Source of the DNA: CALXVA01 sp944392465
GTDB taxonomy: Bacteria; Bacillota; Clostridia; TANB77; CAG-508
DNA: 64,000 nt
Assembly: GCA_963931155.1 (NCBI GenBank)
Contig: OZ006978.1
Span: 682,001 to 746,000 of the forward strand
Direction: 5' to 3'
This document shows, piece by piece, positions 19,408 to 29,219 of the stretch (positions within the stretch are counted from its first letter, which is position 1; each line of letters opens with the position of its first letter). Below the pieces are notes generated by a model. The model had not been told where the DNA came from and did no database searches. It saw only the letters and a list, made by a program, of their open reading frames with translations. The translations under genes were made by a program, and so were the position numbers.

Positions 19408-22400
19408 TTATGGAGCCCTCCAAATTTGGCATCCTGAAATATTATAACTTCTTGTCCCTCTTACAGGAGGATTACCACTTGAACTTATAACGCAACATGT
19501 TTGATCCCAAACCTGACCATCTCCTGCATAAATCATTGCATGTACTGAATAATCTATTACTACATCACCAGGTTGTGCTTGTGATGGTGAAACTTGTTGC
19601 CATCCTGCTGCTTGTAACATATTTGGCAATCCGCCGGCACCGGTATAATGATAGTTATATGCATTGATTTGCTCTGGTGTTAATGCCCCTGATCTATATA
19701 GTACTAATGACACATATGATGCACAACATATACATTCACTATCTGTCCAGCATCTTTCTATATCTCCCCAAATCAAGTTAGTAAGACTATATCTTGCATT
19801 TCTATTTAAGAATTCTTGCATTACTTCTTGGCATGTTGCTATAATTCCACTTGCTCCACCTGAAGATGCAACTAATGCTCCTTCTCCAAAGATTTGTGTT
19901 GCACACTGTATTAAGCTGTCAACATACGCTGCCGCATAATCTGCTTCTTCTTGTAATGTATGTCCATCTCCGATATATGCATATGCTGAAAAGATATCAT
20001 ACATTGTAGACATATCTCCTTTAAATTTGTTATTAACTGTTGCGAACTCCGCTGCTCTTGCTTGATAAATAGGTTTAAGATCTCCATTCAATTGACTATT
20101 AATTTGTCTACAATATCCTTCAACAGCATCTTCCATACTTGAATAACTATTACCATAATTCTGTCCATTATATACAGCGATACCCCAATAGTTAAATGGT
20201 GATGTACTTGGATCATCCCAGTTTTGTTCTTTCCATGCTTGTGCTGCACAAAGTACAGGGTTTATATTATTTTTTACACATACGTCATATATAACACCTG
20301 CATTATCTCTAAATACTTGCGTTCCTGCTCCTTTACTAATAGCTGCTGAATAACCTTGTACTGCTGCAATAAACTCTTCTCTTGTAAGGTTTGTTGTTGT
20401 AACACTTAATCTTCCATTTATACCGCTAACTGTCTTAAAGTTCGCTGGGTCAAATACTGAAAAGTCAAATTCTGTTACTCCATAATCTTTGCCTGATGCT
20501 TTATACAATAAATATTTTGTTATGTCTAACATATCTACTGTTTTTTCATTTTCTTTAATTAAGTCAAATAACCAATCTGGTGCACTCATTACATTTGTTA
20601 ATGTATCATGATGTTCTCTTTCTTTTAATATTGTAACAAAATTATCTTCTTCTGAATGTGGATCATCTTTTGGTTTTAATTGTTTTGGCAATGCTGTATA
20701 TTTTTTGCTTTCTACCGTGTTCTCGTTTGTTACTGTTCCATCAAATCCATAATAGTAGTCTGTTACACATGTCATACTTGTATTTACAGTATCTTTGTCA
20801 CTATATTTTGATCTTACACTCTGTTCAAATTCTGCTCCTATTCCTGCTGGGTCTGTATTATCTGTTTTGTCTGGACTTCCCGGATAATCTCTATTTTGTT
20901 CCATTTCCGTTGGTCCATTAGTTACTGTTGGCATGTTCTGATGTTGGTATTCAAATTCTTGTGTATACTCTACAATCCATACATCTGCTTTTGTTACACT
21001 TACATTTAATGTGTCTGTTGTATTTATTGTTGTATGTATTATTGTGTATTTCTTTTCTTCTTCTTTTTCACTTCCTGCTTTGTTCTCTTCATGTATACTT
21101 CCTGATGTTGTTGAAGTTGTTGTTCCGGCAGTGCCTGTTGTACCTGTGCCACTACTTCCTGTACCTGTACTAGTTGTACTTGTTACTGTATCTGTCCAAC
21201 TACCTGTTACTACTATGTCATGTGTATGATATTTTGTTTTTCTTGTGTATTCATATGTATCTACATCTGTTACCTTTGTTACATTATCATGTACTGTTAT
21301 TTCTATTTCACTATCATATATTAATTCTGCTATATCTAATCCAAAGTCTTTATCTCTTCCTGTTACTATCCATTGCCATAAGTAGTCTACAGGCATTTGA
21401 TATCCACTTACCATACTCTGATAATCTACCGTTTGTGATGTCATTGTATATGTTGTCTCTCCTGCTTTGTATGCTATTACTGGCTCTGGATCTACACTTC
21501 CGTCTCCTCCTGCTACTACTTCTTCATATCTTTCACTCCATGTTGCTACTTTTACTACATATTTTGTTTTAGCATTTCCTCCATTTCCATATGTTCCTGT
21601 TCCACTTCCCATTGCATTATCATATTTAAGTGATAACGGATCTATATTAACTCCATTTTGTAAAGTTTCAAAGTGTAAATGTGGTCCAGTACTATTTCCT
21701 GTATTTCCAGATTTTGCAATAACCTGTCCTCTTTCTACTTTATCTCCGACGTTAACAAGTAATTGATCATTATGAAGGTATTTTGTCTGGAAACCACCTT
21801 CATGGTCTATAATAATTGCCAAACCACCTGTACCATAATCTCCAGAGTGAGTGACTATTCCCGCTTCTGCTGCATAAACATCATTTCCCCTTCCTACTGC
21901 TATATCTATACCTTTATGGTTTGTTGAAGCTCCTGCCGTAGGTTGAGCCCTAGGTCCAAAGTAAGAACTAATATTTGTTGTCGTTGTTGGCCATACTAAT
22001 GTTCCTGAATTTGATTCATTGTCATCCTTGTCTTTCTTATCATCTTTATCACTATCATTTGGTTTTATATCAGAATCTGCTCCAAAATTAGGATTATCAA
22101 AATAACTTCCACCATTTACAGCCTTTACAACTTTACCAGCCCATTCTGGATGATTACTTGCTGTACCAGGGTTTTCTTTTTTACCATACCATGATCCTTG
22201 ATCTACAACAAACTCGATAACACATTGTCCATTTATATGTCCCCATTGATTACAACCTTCATCACCTTGATTTTTTATATCACCTATTATACAAGGAAGA
22301 ACTATCTGTCCTGAAGCCGTGTTAATATAAAAATCTATATAATCTCCAGCTTGTCCAAAAGTTGTTGTACAAGCTATAACATAACGACCATTAATAATAC

Positions 22401-23199
22401 CAAACCCTTCTTCATCAAAGTTCATTCCTGCTTGTTCTTTTAATTTATATTGCATTGAAGTTGGGTCTGTTACCATTTGCCATGCCATATATGAATAACA
22501 AGTTCCAAATCCTTCAGGTACTTCAATTGTTGTACCTGCTGTAATTGTACCTGCTGTTAAACTTGATACCGCATATTGTTTTTCTATAGTAAAATGCTTT
22601 AATGCTTTCTGTTTATCTGCTTCTGAACCAGATTTATTATATGCTTCTATATAATCCTGGAATTCCTGAGGGTTAACATATGTCATAGTAATATTAGTAC
22701 CATCATCTTTGGCTCTCTTAAATTTTATTATTCCTTGTGTTTCTGTTCCATCAACATTCTTGTTTAGATTATCCCAGAAATCTTCATCTAGTGGCTCTTC
22801 TATTTCTCCTTCTGGTCTTGTATCTGGATAATTTGTTACTATCTCTGCATTCAGCAATTTTAACAATTGTTGTGGATTATCTAAATATTCATCTATTCTT
22901 GTGTTATTTTTTAGCATTTCATCCCACAATTCTTGTGCTGACATTTTTGTTGTTATTGTACCATCATAATTTATTATTACATCGCGTGTGAATTGTGACA
23001 TTGCATATAGCATATTGCTATTATCTCCCTCTACAAATGAACCATCTTGTCTTGTCATCTCATAACCTAATCCACCTACTACAATGATGGTAATTAACAC
23101 CAATGCTATTATGGGTAAGCCCAATCTCCTTATAGTCTTACCCGCTTTTTTCAAAATCTTTTTCATTTGGATTTTTATTTGTTCAAAACCGTCACCCAT
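19408..23199 (-). CDS. VirB1-like wall hydrolase with M23, glucosaminidase-like and NlpC/P60-like domains
   Basis: 1,263 residues. It has an N-terminal membrane anchor (about 24-47). An M23 LytM-type endopeptidase domain spans about 415-515, with zinc-site motifs HKGIDIAVG and GPHLHFET. A long linker follows, then a lysozyme-fold/glucosaminidase-like domain at about 933-1106 (NINPVLCAAQAWKEQNW, PFNYWGIAVYNG). The C-terminal cysteine-peptidase domain (about 1115-1263) has Cys in ICCASYVSLVLY and His in HAMIYAG, an NlpC/P60 pattern. Such enzymes cut peptidoglycan so that a secretion channel can cross the wall (VirB1/CwlT role). Three predicted hydrolase domains on one anchored chain is unusual; the usual Gram-positive VirB1 has two. 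It lies between two bitopic VirB8-like genes. Confidence 0.85.
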   Translation of the reverse strand: MGDGFEQIKIQMKKILKKAGKTIRRLGLPIIALVLITIIVVGGLGYEMTRQDGSFVEGDNSNMLYAMSQFTRDVIINYDGTITTKMSAQELWDEMLKNNTRIDEYLDNPQQLLKLLNAEIVTNYPDTRPEGEIEEPLDEDFWDNLNKNVDGTETQGIIKFKRAKDDGTNITMTYVNPQEFQDYIEAYNKSGSEADKQKALKHFTIEKQYAVSSLTAGTITAGTTIEVPEGFGTCYSYMAWQMVTDPTSMQYKLKEQAGMNFDEEGFGIINGRYVIACTTTFGQAGDYIDFYINTASGQIVLPCIIGDIKNQGDEGCNQWGHINGQCVIEFVVDQGSWYGKKENPGTASNHPEWAGKVVKAVNGGSYFDNPNFGADSDIKPNDSDKDDKKDKDDNESNSGTLVWPTTTTNISSYFGPRAQPTAGASTNHKGIDIAVGRGNDVYAAEAGIVTHSGDYGTGGLAIIIDHEGGFQTKYLHNDQLLVNVGDKVERGQVIAKSGNTGNSTGPHLHFETLQNGVNIDPLSLKYDNAMGSGTGTYGNGGNAKTKYVVKVATWSERYEEVVAGGDGSVDPEPVIAYKAGETTYTMTSQTVDYQSMVSGYQMPVDYLWQWIVTGRDKDFGLDIAELIYDSEIEITVHDNVTKVTDVDTYEYTRKTKYHTHDIVVTGSWTDTVTSTTSTGTGSSGTGTTGTAGTTTSTTSGSIHEENKAGSEKEEEKKYTIIHTTINTTDTLNVSVTKADVWIVEYTQEFEYQHQNMPTVTNGPTEMEQNRDYPGSPDKTDNTDPAGIGAEFEQSVRSKYSDKDTVNTSMTCVTDYYYGFDGTVTNENTVESKKYTALPKQLKPKDDPHSEEDNFVTILKEREHHDTLTNVMSAPDWLFDLIKENEKTVDMLDITKYLLYKASGKDYGVTEFDFSVFDPANFKTVSGINGRLSVTTTNLTREEFIAAVQGYSAAISKGAGTQVFRDNAGVIYDVCVKNNINPVLCAAQAWKEQNWDDPSTSPFNYWGIAVYNGQNYGNSYSSMEDAVEGYCRQINSQLNGDLKPIYQARAAEFATVNNKFKGDMSTMYDIFSAYAYIGDGHTLQEEADYAAAYVDSLIQCATQIFGEGALVASSGGASGIIATCQEVMQEFLNRNARYSLTNLIWGDIERCWTDSECICCASYVSLVLYRSGALTPEQINAYNYHYTGAGGLPNMLQAAGWQQVSPSQAQPGDVVIDYSVHAMIYAGDGQVWDQTCCVISSSGNPPVRGTRSYNISGCQIWRAP

Positions 23200-23353
23200 C
23201 TCTTTCTCCTTTTATTAATACATATATTTTGACTAAAGCATATTTTATTTATTATACCACTTTTTTCAACTTTTTTCAATTGTTAAATTCTCTATAAGTG
23301 CTATTTCCCTATATTTTTAGATGCTAGAATATTTCAGTACTTTATTTTATTTG

Positions 23354-24325
23354 TTATAATTCTATTTCTAATTTTTTATATCTGTTTTGGTTTTCATAAT
23401 TGTTTGTGTTAGTTTGAGCCCAGTTAGGTGCAATTCTTAAAAATGCTATTTTCTTTATGTTTTTCTCTGAACTATATTTGTTATAATATTTTATTGTTAC
23501 TTGTTTTGTTTCATTTTGACTAAATGTTAATTCTGGAGCACTTATTTCTTGAGAATAAGATCCATATTGAATTCCATTTTCATCTTCAATATACATAGAA
23601 TCTGTATACACTCTATCATCTATTATTATTTCATCTGAAGTTTTGTTAGTAATACTAAATGTGTATGTTTGATAATCCATATATGTATCACTTCTTAAAA
23701 CTGTAATACTTACATAATCATTTTCACCTGTTTTGTTTATTTCTTTTCTTCCTAAATAACTATTTATATCTAATTTGTATTGTCCATCATCACCTTGAAT
23801 TACATGTATATAATCCTGAATAGTATTATCTTCTGAATATACTCCCGTTGCCAAAAAATCTGGAGTATATTCTACTTTGTATATATTTCCCATCCAGTTT
23901 TCTACATTTACCTTTTTTATGTTTCCATTAAACACTTTGTTATAGTATAAGTTCGTAAAGCTTTCTACAGTTGAATATAATTCTTGCTTACATTCTTCTG
24001 TTAACATGTTATATGCTTCGTTTACTTTTTTAGTATTACAATAATCAACAAATTGTTCTATTGTTCCCGCCATAGTTATTTGATAAGAACTTAATTCCTC
24101 TCCAGAAAGGACTGAATCTGCTGATTCCATTGTGATTGTATTAAAATTGTTATTAATTATATCTTCTAGCCCATAACTCTCCTCTTGTACAGGTTCTTCG
24201 TCCTTTCCAAATTTAATAACCAATTGTAAAATAATATTTATTACAATAATTACAAGTGCTATAAATGCAATAAGCAATATTTTTGATTTGTTTCTTATGT
24301 ACCATTCTGCAATCTTTTTTCCCAT
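23354..24325 (-). CDS. Bitopic VirB8-like membrane protein
   Basis: 323 residues with one N-terminal helix at about 15-37 (ILLIAFIALVIIVINIILQL) and an extracytoplasmic domain. Residues about 85-185 (IEQFVDYCNTKKVNEAYNML, TNLYYNKVFNG, VIQGDDGQYKLDIN) fit an NTF2-like fold of the VirB8/TcpC class. The last ~130 residues form a beta-sandwich-like region. In type IV secretion VirB8 is an inner-membrane scaffold linking the ATPases to the channel. Its place between the VirB6-like and VirB1-like genes agrees. The assignment is structural inference; sequence motifs are weak. Confidence 0.6.
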   Translation of the reverse strand: MGKKIAEWYIRNKSKILLIAFIALVIIVINIILQLVIKFGKDEEPVQEESYGLEDIINNNFNTITMESADSVLSGEELSSYQITMAGTIEQFVDYCNTKKVNEAYNMLTEECKQELYSTVESFTNLYYNKVFNGNIKKVNVENWMGNIYKVEYTPDFLATGVYSEDNTIQDYIHVIQGDDGQYKLDINSYLGRKEINKTGENDYVSITVLRSDTYMDYQTYTFSITNKTSDEIIIDDRVYTDSMYIEDENGIQYGSYSQEISAPELTFSQNETKQVTIKYYNKYSSEKNIKKIAFLRIAPNWAQTNTNNYENQNRYKKLEIEL

Positions 24326-24353
24326 TTTTTTCTCCTTTTCCTATTTTTTAAAA

Positions 24354-24379
24354 TAGAGCAGAAATTACTTTCTGCTCTA
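24354..24379 (-). terminator. Attenuator hairpin between the VirB6-like and VirB8-like genes
   Basis: TAGAGCAGAAA and TTTCTGCTCTA form a perfect 11-bp stem with a TTAC loop, followed on the minus strand by TTTTAAAAAAT. It probably causes partial termination inside the secretion operon. Confidence 0.65.
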
Positions 24380-24416
24380 CTTTGATGTATTATTTAGATA
24401 ATTAAAGCCACCATAG

Positions 24417-27230
24417 CTATATTGCTCCTGTAATCTCTCTTACACCATCAACATATTTTTTAACATCTCTTGCATCTAATCCTCTGTCTGTTAATCTAGA
24501 CTCTAAATCTTTAATCTTTTTGTTGTCATTTCCTGTTTCACTTGCAAGTCCTGCAAGTAATATTCTTTCTTGACTTGCTCTTTCGTTTCCAAATCCTTTG
24601 GCCTTCATAGCCTTTATAATCATATCGTCATCTGTAATACCTTGTTCTCTATATTGTTGAGCATCTTCCATTGCTTGTTTTACTTCTTTCTTTGATGAAA
24701 GTTGTAATTCTTCTTGATATAGTTTTTGTCTATCTTTATCTTTCATTGCTGCTCTATCTTCAGCTGCTCTTTGTCTTTCTTTTTCTGCATCGACTCCATG
24801 TGCTGCTACAGTATATGTAGATGCTGCAGTTTTACCAATTTGTTTAACCATATCATCTGCACTTTTAGCTGTTCCAACTGCTCCTGAACCAGCTGCCCAT
24901 CCTGCTGCAGCGCCTGCTGCACCATATTGTAGAACATTTTTATCATCTCCTGTAGCCAATCCTGCAGCCACACCCATAGTTCCAGCAGCTACGGCTAGGC
25001 CACCTTTTGCTAGACCTTTTCCAACTCTTGGTGCTGCATATTTTAATCCTTCCATTCCAACTGCTCCAACACCTTTTGCTACATTTCCAGCTGCTTTAGC
25101 ACCTTCTACCATATGTCCACCTAATGTTCTTGCAGAGTTTCTAATAGGTTTTGGTATAGCTGTTCTAATTGTATTGGCTCCTGCTATAGCTTTTCCTACA
25201 GCCATATCTTTAACAGATTTTGCATTTGAGCCTAATTGTCTAGCCATTCTTACTGGTGCTGATCTAGAAACATAATTAGCCGCATTATGCAATCCTGTTC
25301 CAACTGCATTTGTAACTCCATTAACTCCTGATTGTAATCTACTTCCTTGATATAAATCACTAGCCCAGGTTCTAATTCCTCTTGTATCGCTTTCGTTTAT
25401 GTCTCTTTCAAGTTGAGCATATGTTTCTGCATCTGCAGATCCATCTCCGTATTCAAGTTTCATATCATCTAATGCTTGTCTTTCACTTTGTAGTCTGTTC
25501 CATTCATCTGATTTACCATTAGAGTTTTCTGAAGCAGTTAATTGAGGTTGAGTTTTACCTGTATCTCTAGTTGAAAGTCTTGGATTCTGAGTGCCAGTTC
25601 CTGATTGTGCACCTCTTCCGGTTAATTGATTTAACATTTCTCTTGTCTTGATTTTTCTATTTGATGCAGCTGTAGCTCCATCTCCAGATCCAGATCCGCC
25701 TCCAGATCCATTTCCAGATCTTCCTCGTTTTCCTGCTCCTGCTAATCTACGTAACTGATTTACTCCTGCCATAGCTAATGCTCCACCAACAGCTGAACCA
25801 TTTGCATCTACTGTTGAAGCTTTATCAAATCCAAAGAATCTCCTTAGAATTTTTTCTGCTTCAAATATAAATCCTATAGCAACAATTGCATATATCATGT
25901 TTTCACTAGCAAATTCAATTGCTGATCCAACTAACATTGTATATAAAATTAAATGTAGTGGCTGTATTAATAAGTTAAATACATACTCTTTTAACCACAT
26001 ATTAAATGCCTGTGCATTGCCGTCATTCATTTTGTCTAGTGGATATGTCATCGCAACTAATGGTGCAATCATTGTTAAGAATGCTAACATTATTAACCTT
26101 TTAATGTATACTACTAAGAAGGCAATTGTGTAAAATACTAATACTAAGAATAATACTACATAACCTAATTGTCTTAATGTTTGGTTATCTTCTGTTAGGT
26201 TAGCATCCATTTGCATACTTAATCTTAATCTGCCCATTAAATTAGTTGGCCATGCATATTCGTCTCCTCCCACAATTAAACCTGCTGTTTCAAACCATTC
26301 ACGTGCTTTAACACCTTTTGTTTCTGCCTTTCCTTCATCATTTGTTGTAACTACTTCAACTTCATAATCTTCGTCTTCCAAATTAGGCATTGTTACTATT
26401 ATTGGTTTATTTATCGTGTTTATGCCTTCAGAAATTGCTCCTACTACCATTGTGGCAAATGCCATTATATAGTGCATAAAGAATAATATACACATTGCTA
26501 TTATCCAACTTGATAATTTTTCTTTATATTTTGCTTTATCTTGAGCTGCAGTACTTGTTACTATTCTAATACCTATATATAATAGTACAGATAATAGTAC
26601 AACTAATGCTAAATTTCTAAGTGTTAAATACCAACTTGATATTGTAGGTTGTAATCTAATAGATGTTAATTCTTGTGATACTGTTTCTCCACTTTCAAGT
26701 GTCAGGTCTTCATATTTAGACTGGTCAGGATTAAAGAAATTAACGTCCAATAAACCAATTTTATTTGAAAAAATCTCTTCTGGGCTTATTGCATAAACTG
26801 GTAAATAAAATGTATCTGGTAACATTGCTGTAACTATTTTATACCCTGCATATGCCCCTGCTCCTGCAGCTACTAATGCAGGTATAATAGCTGATAATGC
26901 TGCACCACCTGTTACTACAGTTATTGCAATTACTGCTGCAATTCCAGCCACAGCACCTGCCACCATGCCAATTATTTCCCAGAGATCTGCATTATGTACT
27001 GCGACTTTTAATAAAGAGTTCTCTATTCCAAACAATATACTTTGAATTAAGTTTACTGCTCCATCTCCTATAGCTAGTAATAAATCAATAATTGGAGAAA
27101 GTAATGTTCCTCCTATAACTTCGGCCACACCCGCTTGGCTTATAGTTGGAGCTGAAAAGTTAAATAATAAAACAAATACCACAACTATTGCTATCTTTAG
27201 TGCTATACTTTTCTTTGTTAATCTTTCCAT
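24417..27230 (-). CDS. VirB6/TrbL-like polytopic channel protein
   Basis: 937 residues. A signal-anchor at about 10-30 is followed by hydrophobic segments at about 90-135 (Gly/Ala-rich), 200-225, 240-270, 355-400 and 430-465, the size and pattern of TrbL/VirB6 channel proteins. The C-terminal half (about 490-937) is a long Gly/Ala/Ser-rich cytoplasmic tail with basic and coiled segments (AADRAAMKDKDRQ near the end), as in extended VirB6 proteins. VirB6 forms the inner-membrane part of the type IV translocation pore. It lies 9 nt from the VirB4 gene, in the canonical VirB3-VirB4-VirB6 order. Confidence 0.82.
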   Translation of the reverse strand: MERLTKKSIALKIAIVVVFVLLFNFSAPTISQAGVAEVIGGTLLSPIIDLLLAIGDGAVNLIQSILFGIENSLLKVAVHNADLWEIIGMVAGAVAGIAAVIAITVVTGGAALSAIIPALVAAGAGAYAGYKIVTAMLPDTFYLPVYAISPEEIFSNKIGLLDVNFFNPDQSKYEDLTLESGETVSQELTSIRLQPTISSWYLTLRNLALVVLLSVLLYIGIRIVTSTAAQDKAKYKEKLSSWIIAMCILFFMHYIMAFATMVVGAISEGINTINKPIIVTMPNLEDEDYEVEVVTTNDEGKAETKGVKAREWFETAGLIVGGDEYAWPTNLMGRLRLSMQMDANLTEDNQTLRQLGYVVLFLVLVFYTIAFLVVYIKRLIMLAFLTMIAPLVAMTYPLDKMNDGNAQAFNMWLKEYVFNLLIQPLHLILYTMLVGSAIEFASENMIYAIVAIGFIFEAEKILRRFFGFDKASTVDANGSAVGGALAMAGVNQLRRLAGAGKRGRSGNGSGGGSGSGDGATAASNRKIKTREMLNQLTGRGAQSGTGTQNPRLSTRDTGKTQPQLTASENSNGKSDEWNRLQSERQALDDMKLEYGDGSADAETYAQLERDINESDTRGIRTWASDLYQGSRLQSGVNGVTNAVGTGLHNAANYVSRSAPVRMARQLGSNAKSVKDMAVGKAIAGANTIRTAIPKPIRNSARTLGGHMVEGAKAAGNVAKGVGAVGMEGLKYAAPRVGKGLAKGGLAVAAGTMGVAAGLATGDDKNVLQYGAAGAAAGWAAGSGAVGTAKSADDMVKQIGKTAASTYTVAAHGVDAEKERQRAAEDRAAMKDKDRQKLYQEELQLSSKKEVKQAMEDAQQYREQGITDDDMIIKAMKAKGFGNERASQERILLAGLASETGNDNKKIKDLESRLTDRGLDARDVKKYVDGVREITGAI

Positions 27231-27239
27231 ATCTCCCCC

Positions 27240-29219
27240 CTAATACCTATTGTTCGTTCTTTTTCCTCTTTGTACTAGTTTGTTTAAGTTTGTTTCAACG
27301 AACTCAAATTCTTTTGCAGTAGGCTTGATTTGAATAATTGCACTGTCTCCTCCTACTTTTAATAATCCTTCTCCTTTTAGACATGTAACTAAAAAGTTTG
27401 CTTCTCCTTCACTTAGTTTAAATACTTCTTTTAAGTATTGAATTTCAGATTTATCCTGTGCTAAGAATAATTTTGTATCTGATGACGTTAAAACAGCTTG
27501 TGCTTCTGGTTTTTCATAGAAATCTTGGAATCTTTGTGAAATAATTGCAAGTGATACATTTCTTTTTCTAGCACGTCTTGCCATTGTATTCAAGAAATCT
27601 ACAGCTTCTGGGAATGGAAGTAACATCCAGGCCTCATCAACTAAAACTCTTTTCTTAGCTGCTTTTGATTTATCCTCACTATTTTTCTTAACATATTTTT
27701 CCCATATCCATTCTAGTAATATTTGTTGCGCAAGTGGTCTCGCAAACTTTTCTTCTAATTGTGATATGTCTAAGTTGATAAATAGTGCACCTTCTAACAA
27801 GTCAAATGTTGATTGTCCATCAAAATAAGCCATCTGTCCATCATATTCTCTTATATATTGTTTCATAACCTTTAGCAAATAACTATAATGGAAATTATAA
27901 TCTTGGTTTTTATTATCATCTGCTTTCTTTTGTATTCTTCTATACCATGAACCTATTGTTGGCATATCTTTTTTCTTTCTTCCTAGCATGTTTCCTGATA
28001 AGTTGCCTGCTGTACCTGCTTCAAATAAACTATTTGGATCACTATTTATTCCATGTGCCGCATATTCTTCTGCAACTGATTCTGCAATAATTTGCTTTGT
28101 AAGTTCATTAACTTCTTCACTTCTTGTACTTCCTTTAGCCATTGTAAGTAAAGCTTGTGTAACGTCCTCTACCTTGTTTTCAACATTTAATACTATTTTC
28201 TCTCTACCTGTAATTTCATCTTTTACTACTTCTGTTTCAATATCGAATATATTTATAACTGTTTTTGAAGAAGGACTTATAACTACATTTATTCCTCCTA
28301 AGCTTTCTGCCACTATGCTATATTCACCTTCTGCATCAAGTGCTAAGCTTTGTACACCCATTAAAACAGCTGATCTAGATACTAATGTTTTCATTGTAAC
28401 AGACTTACCAGCACCAGATTTAGCAAATATAACCATGTTATAATTTGTAAGCGAACTGTGGAAATTATCAAATAATACTGGCACTCCAGTTTGTTTATTT
28501 ATTCCTAGTGGTACACCTGTTGAATGTCCAACTTCAGAAGTTGTAAATGGAAATACTGTTCCCATTGATCTTCTATCAAATGTATGTGTTTTTTTAACTT
28601 TATCATCCATTAAAGGCAAGTTCGATTTGAATGCTTCTTCTTGCATGCCCCATGCACTTTTTATGGAAACTAATGATTTAGACATTTCTGTAGATAATAA
28701 TTTTGTAAATCTTTCCAAATCTTCTAGACTATATGCAAATAAAGTGGATACAATTGAAGCTTCGTATAATTTATTAAATCCTGCTGCAATTTCATCTCTT
28801 AATTCTTCTGCTTCTAATCTTTTTTGTCCAAGGTCTGATTCTCTATTGATATTTCCTCTATCTTGAGCAACAATTCTTTCTGTTTCAATTTCATTTATTA
28901 CTCTATTTAATTCATTTTGTGATCTTGATTCTGGAATTGGATTTATATATATAGATGTGTTAATATCTCCAAATAAATACATATCTCTAAACAAATCTGG
29001 GAATGTACACATTCTTGGAAGTGTTGATACAAAGAAGCTTCTTGCATATCTTGTAACATTAGAGATTATTTCAAGGTGATCTATATTTGTAGCATCAATC
29101 CCAGAAGGAGCAATAAGCTCTTTTATAGTTTTCTTCTTTAAAATTTGAAATTCATCTGGTTTTGTATAATCATTAAGCTGTCTTTGTTGTTCTTCTTCTC
29201 TTTGTTTTTTCTTGCCCAT
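27240..29219 (-). CDS. VirB4-family type IV secretion ATPase
   Basis: 659 residues. The N-terminal VirB4 domain (about 30-200) precedes the RecA-like motor: Walker A AKSGAGKS at about 266-273, Walker B RVLVDEAW in the C-terminal third, then a MARRARKRNVSLAIISQRFQ stretch typical of VirB4/TraE proteins. VirB4 drives pilus assembly and substrate transfer and is the signature gene of all type IV secretion systems. The ATG at 29219 has GGAGG upstream and lies 47 nt inside the previous gene, so translation is coupled. It is shorter than many VirB4 proteins because part of the N-terminal function may reside in the preceding gene. Confidence 0.95.
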   Translation of the reverse strand: MGKKKQREEEQQRQLNDYTKPDEFQILKKKTIKELIAPSGIDATNIDHLEIISNVTRYARSFFVSTLPRMCTFPDLFRDMYLFGDINTSIYINPIPESRSQNELNRVINEIETERIVAQDRGNINRESDLGQKRLEAEELRDEIAAGFNKLYEASIVSTLFAYSLEDLERFTKLLSTEMSKSLVSIKSAWGMQEEAFKSNLPLMDDKVKKTHTFDRRSMGTVFPFTTSEVGHSTGVPLGINKQTGVPVLFDNFHSSLTNYNMVIFAKSGAGKSVTMKTLVSRSAVLMGVQSLALDAEGEYSIVAESLGGINVVISPSSKTVINIFDIETEVVKDEITGREKIVLNVENKVEDVTQALLTMAKGSTRSEEVNELTKQIIAESVAEEYAAHGINSDPNSLFEAGTAGNLSGNMLGRKKKDMPTIGSWYRRIQKKADDNKNQDYNFHYSYLLKVMKQYIREYDGQMAYFDGQSTFDLLEGALFINLDISQLEEKFARPLAQQILLEWIWEKYVKKNSEDKSKAAKKRVLVDEAWMLLPFPEAVDFLNTMARRARKRNVSLAIISQRFQDFYEKPEAQAVLTSSDTKLFLAQDKSEIQYLKEVFKLSEGEANFLVTCLKGEGLLKVGGDSAIIQIKPTAKEFEFVETNLNKLVQRGKRTNNRY

